A DNA stretch of 6,018 nucleotides from Planctomycetota bacterium. GTDB taxonomy: Bacteria > Planctomycetota > JAJSAM01. The stretch is taken from positions 1 to 6,018 of the forward strand of contig JAOZQC010000155.1 of NCBI GenBank assembly GCA_029932425.1, given 5' to 3'. A model generated the notes under the pieces. That model was not told where the DNA came from, searched no databases, and worked only from the letters and a program-made list of their open reading frames with translations. Shown in pieces: positions 1-6,018 of the stretch. Every line of letters begins with the position of its first letter. Within the stretch, counting starts at the first letter, position 1. A program made the translations under genes and the position numbers.

Positions 1-3000
1 GGCGGCACCCGCGGCCACCAGGCGTGGACCTCGTACCAGCCGTCCGCCGGGAGCGGAATCCTCCACCGCGCCCGGGCCGGCGCCCCGGGGAGGGCGAAGC
101 GCGTGGTCCCGCCGAAGGAATCCACGCCGGTGGTGGTCATGCCGAAGTCCCCCTCGAGGACCCGGAAGGCGGGTCCCGCCTCGTCCGCCACCACGTCCCG
201 GAAGAACGGCCGGGGGACGCCGGCCCCCGGTCCCGCGAGAGGATGGGGAGGGCTCGCCCGGTCCGTGACGCCCGCCACCCGCACCTCGTACCTCCGGCCC
301 GGCACCAGGGTCTCCGTGAGGAGCGTGACGATCCGGCCGGAGGGATCCAGCTCCGCCCGGGAGATGCCCACGGGGGGGGAGATGGACCAGGCCGCGACCC
401 GCTCCGCCCCCGCCCGGAGGACGGGCTCGCTGAACTCCACCCGCACCGTCCTCTCGTCGGGAGAGGCGACGCGCGTGATGCGCGGCGGGATCCGGTCCTC
501 CCCGGTGAGGAGCGGCCGGAAGGGGGTGACCGTCTCGTTCTCCGCGAGGTCCCGGGCGTGGATCCGGAACACGTAGGTCCGGCCCGAGGCGAGACCGGTG
601 ATCACCACCCGGTGGGCGAGGGCGGCGACGGGCGACCGCGCGGTGAACAGGGTCTCCCCCTCCCGCGGGCCGTACTCCACCCGGGCCACGGCCGGCTCGT
701 CCGTGACGAACGCCACCGTCACCCGGCTTCCGGACACCTCCACCCCCCGGAGGGAGACGCCGGGGGGCGTCACGTCCGTGGTGCGGCGACCGGCGCCGGG
801 CTCCGCGCCCCCGCGCGGTCTTCCCCCCTCCGTGAGACCCGCCCCTCCCGCGATGCGGAAGTCGTCGTTGGGGAAGCGGAACTCCGGAGCGCCCCGCCGG
901 GAGAGCCGCCACTCCGCGTGGAGGTAGACCTGGTGCCCCCGGAGGACCCACGCGCCGGCCGTGGTCTCCCGGCCCGCGTATCGCCGGGGGTTGTAGGAGA
1001 TCGCGGAATCGAAGTCGGGGGGAACGAGCTTCTGCTCCCCGGCCTGGAAGTAGACCACGGAGTCCCGGAAGAGCCGCCGCGCGAACTGCAGGAAGCCGGC
1101 GTCCCCCGTGGCCAGGTGGACGTAGGCGAAGGCGTCCGCGGTGAGGAAGTCGTAGAGGACCTCCGCGCCTCTTCCGTGTCCGCCCACCCACCGCGTGGGA
1201 AGCTGGAGGGGCATGTACCGTCCCAGGGCGGCGTAGCCCGAGACCTCGAGGTAGATCTCCTTCAGCCGGAGGAGGATCCGGGCCAGGAGGGCCAGCACCT
1301 CGGGGTCCCCGGTCGCCTGGTGGAGCTTCCGGAGCGGGGAGAGGAGGAGCACCACGTTCTCGAGGTCCCAGGCGGCCCGGAGATCGAAGAACCCGTTGTT
1401 GCCGTAGAGCTCCTCGGAGTAGGCGACCTGGTTCCGGTAGATGTCCTCCGCCATCCGGCGGAACCGCTCTTCCCCCGTGAAGGCGTGGAAGTCCAGGAGG
1501 TTCCCGATGGCGAGGGCCGCCTGCCGGAGCTGGTAGTCGTGCCGGATGGGGATCCGCCGCTCCGTGACCCCGACGCCCCTCGCGTAGTAGCGGTAGAAAG
1601 CCTCCGCGTTCTCCCGGGCGGTCTCCAGGGACCGCCGGTCCCCGGTGAGGGCGTGGTGGAGGATCAGGCCCCCGAGCCAGGTGCGGCCGGGGCCGGGCGT
1701 CTTCTCGGACCGCCAGCCCTCGCTGCGGTCGTAGTCGCCGTGCCAGCCCTCGTCGAACCGCTGGAAGCCGTTGAAGTAGAACCAGTTCCGATGGCGCCTC
1801 TCACGGTTGTGATACTGGTCGATGTCGTACCGGTGCCGCACCATGGACTCCGCGATGTCCAGGAACTCGCGCTTCCCCCCGTGCCGCAGGAACTGGAGGA
1901 GCATGCCGTACGGCCAGTCGTGGTGCAGCGAGCACCAGCCGGAGGGGCCCGGCAGGTCGCCGTAGTTGAACCACCCGTACAGGTCCAGGTCGTACCGCGC
2001 GACCCGGAAGGCGTTGCCGCGGCGCTCCCGCTGCACGGGGATGGAGATCGGCGGGATCTGCGGCTCCGCCCCCGCCGCCCGCGGCTGCGGCTCGGCCCGG
2101 GTCACGTCCACCAGGGCCTCCTGCATCCGGTTCAGGCGTTCCAGGGCGTAAGCGGTGGCGGGGTTCCCCACGGGGAAGCGCTCCGGCGCGAGGAGGCCCA
2201 GGGCGCCCGTCTCCGCGTAGTAGGCGGCCGGGGCCCGGGCGAAGAGCGGGTGGTCCAGGGCCCGGGCGAAGGCCGCCGCCCCCCCCTCCGGCTCCTCCCC
2301 GAAAAGGAGCCCGATCTCGTGGGTCTTCCATCGCCCTCCCTCGAACTGGTAGGTGCCCTCCCTCCGCCCCACCCCGTTCGCGGGCCAGAACCCCTCGGGG
2401 GGCCACAGCTCGAGGGAGACCGTGTCGCCCCGCACGGAGATCGCCTGGGGATGGTTCTGCCAGAAGTCCCGGACGCCGGCGGTGATCGACGTTCCACCGC
2501 CCCGCACGGTGACCGCCCCCCGGGTGCGATCCCCGCGGAACACCTCCCGGCTTCCGATCCGGACGTCGAAGGTGAAGTTCTTCGACTCGTCGTCGATCCC
2601 CCCCGCCTCCGGCCTCACCCGGTGCCGCTGGTGGAGCCGCAGGGCGTCCTCCGGCCCCAGCTCGAGATCCCGGGGCACGGGGGCGAGATCCACGGTCTTC
2701 GGTCCCCCCACGGCGGCCCGGAGATCCAGGGACAGCCGGTCGAAGAAGAGCCACTTGGGCGTGCTGTCGCCGACGGACCAGTCCGCTTCCAGCCCGTAGA
2801 AGCCGTTGTTCTCCAGGGTGAAGAAGAGGCGGACGAAGGAGGAGTCCGCGTGGACCCGCAGCCGGAAGGTGTACCCCACGGCCCCCCCCAGGAGGAGGCG
2901 GCCGTCCGCGTCCGCCAGACCGCCCCGCACGAGGATCACGGCCGTGAGGGGGCCGTCCTCCTCCACCCGCACCTCGCGGGGCGCCGCCCGGGAGGCCCGG

Positions 3001-3590
3001 TACTCGACGCCGTCGGCGTCCACCAGCACCGCGTCCAGGGGATCCCGCCCCGCGATCCGCCGGAGCTCCCGGCTCCCGCCCGGCCCCTCCGTCCGGACCG
3101 AGAGGCCCCGGAGGAGGCCGAACTCCTCCTTCCCCACCTCGAACACCAGGCGGCCCGTGTCCACCCGGAGGTGATCCCCCCGGTCGATCACCAGGCGGCG
3201 CGCCGGTTCCGGGGAGGCGCCCGGATCGCAGCGCAGCCGGAACTCCGCTCGTTCCCCGGTCCCCACCCGGCAGGGGAAGTCCAGGAGGACCCACTTCGCG
3301 GGCCTCGACGTCTCGGCGGGGGTGCCTCCCCACCGCGAGGTGATCCGGGCCTGGAGCGGCACGCGCTTCGTCCATCTCCCCCGGGCGTTCCGGGCCAGGA
3401 GGACGAGCCGCGAGCCGTCCGTGACTCCCGCCGCCTCCGGGAGGGGGAGCCCGCTGCGCACGCGCGCGTCGGGTCGCGCCGCCGCCCCCGGCTCCTCCAC
3501 CACGAGGGGGACGTCGAGGGGCGCGGCCCGGGCCCCGGATCCCGCGAGCAGGACCACCAGGGCCGCCTTCCATGCCGGACCAAGCCTCAA
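1..3590 (-). CDS. Large secreted PcRGLX/YetA-like multidomain protein with FN3-, Ig- and golvesin-like modules (3' end outside window)
   Basis: Seen: I translated the whole frame by hand; 1196 codons have no stop and run off the left edge. Start is TTG 3590-3588, the only sensible start before the signal peptide, with GGGAGGTG upstream. Residues 1-22 are a Sec signal peptide (MRLGPAWK, hydrophobic AALVVLLAGSG, cleavage after ARA). About 44-120 resemble the RIFT-barrel start of PcRGLX/YetA proteins (GLPLPEAAGVTDGSRLVLL, then RPAKWVLLDF). About 137-520 are a beta-rich central domain (FFTLENNGFYG 256-266, FWQNHPQAISV 376-386). About 521-905 are helical and aromatic-rich, like the alpha/alpha toroid (HHDWPYG 556-562, PGPGRTWLGGLILHHALTGD 632-651). 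A Gly/Pro/Arg linker (917-937) leads to an FN3-like domain (938-1033), a Big_5-type Ig domain (1034-1112) and a golvesin/Xly-like domain (from about 1129, with DGWYEVHAWWP at 1183-1193). Known: the family includes exo-rhamnogalacturonan lyases. Inferred: an exported polysaccharide-active or glycan-binding protein; activity and substrate are unproven, and a scaffold role remains possible. Confidence 0.88.
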   Translation of the reverse strand, partial: MRLGPAWKAALVVLLAGSGARAAPLDVPLVVEEPGAAARPDARVRSGLPLPEAAGVTDGSRLVLLARNARGRWTKRVPLQARITSRWGGTPAETSRPAKWVLLDFPCRVGTGERAEFRLRCDPGASPEPARRLVIDRGDHLRVDTGRLVFEVGKEEFGLLRGLSVRTEGPGGSRELRRIAGRDPLDAVLVDADGVEYRASRAAPREVRVEEDGPLTAVILVRGGLADADGRLLLGGAVGYTFRLRVHADSSFVRLFFTLENNGFYGLEADWSVGDSTPKWLFFDRLSLDLRAAVGGPKTVDLAPVPRDLELGPEDALRLHQRHRVRPEAGGIDDESKNFTFDVRIGSREVFRGDRTRGAVTVRGGGTSITAGVRDFWQNHPQAISVRGDTVSLELWPPEGFWPANGVGRREGTYQFEGGRWKTHEIGLLFGEEPEGGAAAFARALDHPLFARAPAAYYAETGALGLLAPERFPVGNPATAYALERLNRMQEALVDVTRAEPQPRAAGAEPQIPPISIPVQRERRGNAFRVARYDLDLYGWFNYGDLPGPSGWCSLHHDWPYGMLLQFLRHGGKREFLDIAESMVRHRYDIDQYHNRERRHRNWFYFNGFQRFDEGWHGDYDRSEGWRSEKTPGPGRTWLGGLILHHALTGDRRSLETARENAEAFYRYYARGVGVTERRIPIRHDYQLRQAALAIGNLLDFHAFTGEERFRRMAEDIYRNQVAYSEELYGNNGFFDLRAAWDLENVVLLLSPLRKLHQATGDPEVLALLARILLRLKEIYLEVSGYAALGRYMPLQLPTRWVGGHGRGAEVLYDFLTADAFAYVHLATGDAGFLQFARRLFRDSVVYFQAGEQKLVPPDFDSAISYNPRRYAGRETTAGAWVLRGHQVYLHAEWRLSRRGAPEFRFPNDDFRIAGGAGLTEGGRPRGGAEPGAGRRTTDVTPPGVSLRGVEVSGSRVTVAFVTDEPAVARVEYGPREGETLFTARSPVAALAHRVVITGLASGRTYVFRIHARDLAENETVTPFRPLLTGEDRIPPRITRVASPDERTVRVEFSEPVLRAGAERVAAWSISPPVGISRAELDPSGRIVTLLTETLVPGRRYEVRVAGVTDRASPPHPLAGPGAGVPRPFFRDVVADEAGPAFRVLEGDFGMTTTGVDSFGGTTRFALPGAPARARWRIPLPADGWYEVHAWWPRVP
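3525..3590 (-). other. Sec signal peptide of the large secreted protein
   Basis: The first 22 residues have a short basic n-region (Arg2, Lys8), a hydrophobic core AALVVLLAGSG and an Ala-Arg-Ala motif at 20-22 that fits signal peptidase I. Cleavage after residue 22 (or 23) would expose APLDVPLVV. No cysteine follows the core, so it is not a lipoprotein signal. It independently supports the TTG start, because the other two frames give no signal sequence here. Confidence 0.8.
3587..3590 (-). promoter_or_regulatory. TTGA start/stop overlap, probable translational coupling
   Basis: The TTG start of the large secreted protein shares bases with the TGA stop of the glycosyltransferase. Such four-base overlaps usually mean that ribosomes finishing the first gene reinitiate on the second, tying the export protein's synthesis to that of the glycosyltransferase. 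Confidence 0.75.
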
Positions 3591-4786
3591 CTCGCACCTC
3601 CCGGGCCCGTCCCCGCGGGGGCCACCCTCCGCTCCCGGCGCGGGCGGGCCCCGCGGAGCACCTCCCGGAACACCGCCCGGACCTCCTCCGCCACCCGTCC
3701 CCACGACCGGCGCAGGGCCCGCCGCCGGATCGAGGCCGGATCCCGGCGCCGCCGGAGGGTGGCAAGGATCGCGTCGCAAAAGCTCTGCCAGTCCCCGGGG
3801 GGCACCACGACTCCGAGCTCCGGCCCGTTCACCACCTCCCGCGCCGCCCCCACGTCCGTGGCCACCACCGGCACCCCGCAGGCCAGGGCCTCGAGGAGGA
3901 CGTTGGCCCACCCTTCGAAGCTCGAGGCGAGCGCCAGGAGGTCCGCGGCCCGGTAGGCGGCCACGAGGGCGTCCCGGTCCAGGAGCCCCGCGAAGCGCAC
4001 CCGCCCCGCCGCCCCTTCCCGCTCCGCCCGCCGCCGGAGCCGGGCGCGCCACGGTCCGTCCCCCACCACGAGGAGGGTCGCCCCCGGCCGCTCCCTGTCG
4101 ATTCTCCTGAACATCCGGATCAGGTGATGATGACCCTTCCGTTCGATGAGGGCCCCCACGGAGAGGACGACCTCCCCCTCCCGGGGAAGCCCGAGGCGCC
4201 GCCGGGCCTCCGCCCGATCCCCCGGCCGGAAGCGCTCCGCGTCCACCCCGTTCCCGATCACCCGGACCCGGTCGCAGGCCGCCCCCGCCCGGCGCGCCAG
4301 GTCCCCGAGGGACCGGGAGACGGCGATGACCGCGTCCGCACTCCGGATGGCCCGCGCCATGATCCTCCCCCGCGCGCCCTTTCCGAAGAAGCGCCTCTCG
4401 GTTCCCCGGAGGGTCATCACCACGGGCACGCCCAGCTCCCGGCCCAGCCGCACCGCGGCCGCCCCCTCGGGGAACCCGAAGTGGGCGTCAAGGAGATCGA
4501 TCCCCTCCCTCTCCTCGATCCTCCGGAGCCGGGGTCGCAGCGCCGCGGCCAGGAACAGGTGGTCCAGCCCCTTCCCCACCCCGGGCACGTACCGGTAGGG
4601 GACCCGGATCACCGGGAGCTCCGACTCCCGGCCTCCCTCCCCCCCGACGCCGAAGGGCACGGCGTGGAGCACGGTGACCCCCACCACCCCTCCCCGCGCC
4701 ACGGCCGCCATGCGCTCCCGGATGAAGCAGCCCGAGGCGGGGTTTCGGGCGGTGGGATACGACTTGGTGATCGTCACCACTCTCAT
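3587..4786 (-). CDS. Family-4 (GT-B fold) glycosyltransferase, probably exopolysaccharide assembly
   Basis: Seen: 399 residues from ATG 4786-4784, beginning MRVVTITKSYPT. I chose this start because the Rossmann strand begins there and its ATG overlaps the upstream TGA as ATGA; an upstream extension to 4852 would add only a Gly/Pro-rich, non-homologous leader. The N-terminal acceptor domain (about 1-180) has the GCFIRER motif (19-25), AHFGFPEGAAA (101-111) and the MTLRGTE loop (124-130). The C-terminal donor domain (about 200-380) has GNGVD (178-182) before it, ERKG with Lys217, VVGDGP (240-245), and the EX7E motif formed by E291 and E299 in FEGWANVLLEALACGVPVV. No membrane segment or signal peptide is apparent; the last 20 residues are an Arg/Pro/Gly tail. 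Known: these motifs define retaining GT4 enzymes, which use nucleotide-sugar donors at the inner membrane or in the cytosol. Inferred: it adds one sugar to a lipid-linked glycan. Donor and acceptor cannot be read from sequence. The length is normal for the family. Confidence 0.95.
   Translation of the reverse strand: MRVVTITKSYPTARNPASGCFIRERMAAVARGGVVGVTVLHAVPFGVGGEGGRESELPVIRVPYRYVPGVGKGLDHLFLAAALRPRLRRIEEREGIDLLDAHFGFPEGAAAVRLGRELGVPVVMTLRGTERRFFGKGARGRIMARAIRSADAVIAVSRSLGDLARRAGAACDRVRVIGNGVDAERFRPGDRAEARRRLGLPREGEVVLSVGALIERKGHHHLIRMFRRIDRERPGATLLVVGDGPWRARLRRRAEREGAAGRVRFAGLLDRDALVAAYRAADLLALASSFEGWANVLLEALACGVPVVATDVGAAREVVNGPELGVVVPPGDWQSFCDAILATLRRRRDPASIRRRALRRSWGRVAEEVRAVFREVLRGARPRRERRVAPAGTGPGGAS
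3595..3602 (-). promoter_or_regulatory. Shine-Dalgarno site deciding the TTG start of the large gene
   Basis: On the minus strand GGGAGGTG lies just upstream of TTG 3590, with six bases between the GGAGG core and the start codon. It sits inside the last codons of the glycosyltransferase. The strong match and ideal spacing offset the weak TTG codon. Confidence 0.75.
4783..4786 (-). promoter_or_regulatory. ATGA start/stop overlap, probable translational coupling
   Basis: The glycosyltransferase ATG overlaps the amidotransferase TGA. Only a weak G-rich Shine-Dalgarno-like run (GGTGGGGG, about 4791-4798 on the minus strand) precedes it, so reinitiation from the upstream gene is likely the main way it is translated. 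This places both genes on one transcript. Confidence 0.8.
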
Positions 4787-6018
4787 CCCGCCCCCACCGG
4801 CTCCCGGGTCTCCCGGACGGCGGCCCGGTTCCTCAGGAAGGTCCGCGCCCACGTCTCGAACGCCACCAGGAGCCAGAGCGTGTCCGAGTGGTCGCCCCGC
4901 CGGGTCCGGTGGCGGCGCCAGAGCGTGCGGACGCGGGGAAGGTCGAAGAAGGTCCTCACCGCGGAATCCGGGGCGAAGAGCGCCTCCTCCACGTAGCCCC
5001 GGAGCTCCCGGGCGAGCCAGCGCCTGAGGGGGAGGGCGAATCCCCGCTTCCTCCCCGAGAGGATCTCCACGGGCAGCTCCCCGGCCAGGGCGTCCTTGAG
5101 GACCGCCTTGCCCCGCCTGCCCTCGAGCTTCACCTCGGGGGGGATGCGGGCCGCCAGCTCCACCAGCTCGTGATCCAGGAACGGCACCCGGACCTCCAGC
5201 CCCACCGCCATGGACGCCCGGTCCACCTTCGTCAGGATGTCGTCGGGCAGCCAGGTGGTGAAGTCCAGGTACTGCGCGCGCCCGTAGGAGTCGGCGGCGG
5301 GGGCCCGCCGGTAGCGCTCCGCGAACCAGTCCGCGGTGTCGTACCCGCCGAGGGCGCGGCGGAGATCAGCCCCCAGGAGCAGCCGGCGGGCCGGGCCCGC
5401 GCCGGCGCCCACCGACCGGTACCACGCCCCGGCCCCGGTGTCCGCCAGGTTCTCGAGAAGGGTCCCCGCCCGGAGGGGGCGGGGCAGGAAGCTCCACCGG
5501 GGCCAGCCCGCCGCGAGGGGCCGGACCAGGAGAGAGAGGAGGAACCCGGGGGTGGCGCGCCGCAGCCGGTGCTCCAGGCCGTCGAAGTAGTACCGGCGGT
5601 AGCCGAGGAAGTTCTCGTCCCCCCCGTCCCCGGAGAGGGCCACCTTCACCCTTCCCCGCGTCAGGCGGGAGACGTAGTAGGTGGGGACCGCGGAGGAGTC
5701 CCCGAACGGCTCGTCGAAGTGCCAGGCCAGGAAATCCATGACCTCCGCCGCGTCGGGCTCGGCCCGGAACTCCCGGTGGTCCGTGCCCAGGTAGTCCGCC
5801 ACGAACCGGGCGAGGTCGGTCTCGTCGTGGGAACGCTCCGGGAACCCCACGGTGGCGGTCTTCACGGGCCCCGGGGCTTCCGCCGCCATGAGCGCCACCA
5901 CGCTCGCGGAGTCGAGGCCCCCGGAGAGGAACGCCCCCAGGGGAACGTCCGCCTCGAGGCGCAGCCGGACCGCCTCCCCGAGCTTCTCGCGCACCCGCCG
6001 CCGCCAGGCGGCGGCGGG
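4783..6018 (-). CDS. Asparagine synthase (glutamine-hydrolysing)-like amidotransferase, C-terminal part (5' end outside window)
   Basis: Seen: 411 residues of open frame continue to the right edge in phase, so the true start lies beyond base 6018; the in-window GTG at 5994-5992 is internal. The visible part is the ATP-dependent synthetase domain. It has the PP-loop SGGLDS at visible residues 32-37, the GDGGDE signature at 130-135 followed by FLGYRRY, the conserved KVDRASMAVGLEVRVPFLDH block at about 264-283, and the GRRGKAVLKDAL segment near 300-310, whose lysine matches the catalytic-lysine region of AsnB. Known: family members carry about 200 N-terminal residues of class II glutaminase with a Cys at position 2, and total about 600-650 residues; that half is not visible. 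The enzyme adenylates a carboxylate and aminates it with glutamine-derived ammonia in the cytoplasm. Inferred: as a neighbour of a GT4 enzyme it may belong to the amidotransferases of exopolysaccharide or PEP-CTERM/exosortase loci, with a glycan-related rather than aspartate substrate. Its TGA overlaps the next gene's ATG. Confidence 0.95.
   Translation of the reverse strand, partial: PAAAWRRRVREKLGEAVRLRLEADVPLGAFLSGGLDSASVVALMAAEAPGPVKTATVGFPERSHDETDLARFVADYLGTDHREFRAEPDAAEVMDFLAWHFDEPFGDSSAVPTYYVSRLTRGRVKVALSGDGGDENFLGYRRYYFDGLEHRLRRATPGFLLSLLVRPLAAGWPRWSFLPRPLRAGTLLENLADTGAGAWYRSVGAGAGPARRLLLGADLRRALGGYDTADWFAERYRRAPAADSYGRAQYLDFTTWLPDDILTKVDRASMAVGLEVRVPFLDHELVELAARIPPEVKLEGRRGKAVLKDALAGELPVEILSGRKRGFALPLRRWLARELRGYVEEALFAPDSAVRTFFDLPRVRTLWRRHRTRRGDHSDTLWLLVAFETWARTFLRNRAAVRETREPVGAG

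Noticed and set aside
1801..3765. A 654-codon open frame on the minus strand, in a different frame from the large gene
   Set aside because: Its translation is a Gly/Arg/Pro/Ala low-complexity string, and it overlaps both the glycosyltransferase end and the secreted protein. The alternative frame gives a signal peptide and several domain-like regions, so this one is a shadow.
24..3956. A 1310-codon open frame on the plus strand
   Set aside because: It is codon-for-codon in register with the large minus-strand gene over 24-3590. Its lack of stops only means the real gene avoids TTA, CTA and TCA codons, as expected at this GC. The translation is Pro/Arg/Glu/Gly-rich with no recognisable domain, and it runs on into the 3' part of the glycosyltransferase gene.
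4787..4852. A 22-residue N-terminal extension of the glycosyltransferase
   Set aside because: It lies wholly inside the amidotransferase gene, is Gly/Pro-rich, precedes the first Rossmann strand, and would replace the clean ATGA junction with a longer overlap.
3572..4996. A 474-codon plus-strand frame opposite the glycosyltransferase
   Set aside because: It is antisense to a gene with clear GT4 motifs, has a Pro/Arg/His-rich composition and no recognisable motif.
5992..5994. GTG as the start of the amidotransferase
   Set aside because: The frame stays open to the window edge (PAAAWRRR before it), and a start here would remove the whole glutaminase domain that the family carries. It is an internal valine.
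6001..6018. GGC-rich run at the right edge resembling a short repeat
   Set aside because: It encodes an Ala run within the amidotransferase and is explained by codon bias; there is no array or hairpin context.

Overview
This is about 6 kb of very GC-rich bacterial DNA (my estimate is around 70% or higher). It holds three genes, all on the minus strand and packed end to end with four-base overlaps. Read in transcription order, from high to low coordinates, they are: (1) the C-terminal two thirds of a class B asparagine synthase-type amidotransferase, entering at the right edge; (2) a complete 399-residue family-4 (GT-B) glycosyltransferase; and (3) the first 1196 residues of a very large secreted multidomain protein, which runs off the left edge without a stop. 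No rRNA, tRNA, mobile element, CRISPR array, promoter or terminator is visible, and essentially every base is coding. No intergenic stretch longer than a few bases exists, so any promoter must lie to the right of the window.

The first two genes are typical of a bacterial exopolysaccharide or surface-glycan locus, where AsnB-like amidotransferases commonly sit beside GT4 enzymes, including loci with PEP-CTERM/exosortase. The third gene is the unusual member. It starts at a TTG codon with a strong Shine-Dalgarno sequence and a clear Sec signal peptide. It then shows the order of domains seen in PcRGLX/YetA-type proteins (RIFT-barrel-like N-terminus, central beta-rich domain, alpha/alpha toroid; the family includes exo-rhamnogalacturonan lyases). 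After that come a fibronectin type III-like domain, a second Ig-like domain and a golvesin/Xly carbohydrate-binding-like domain. I infer that it is an exported enzyme or scaffold acting on a polysaccharide, perhaps the glycan made by its operon partners.

The host cannot be named. The GC content, near-exclusive use of G/C third positions, tightly overlapping operon and golvesin-type module fit a high-GC environmental bacterium (for example Myxococcota, Gemmatimonadota, Planctomycetota or a related uncultured lineage). That is inference only.

The large gene is easy to miss because it has neither an ATG start nor a stop in the window. Long open frames on the plus strand and in another minus frame lie over it, but they are composition artefacts.
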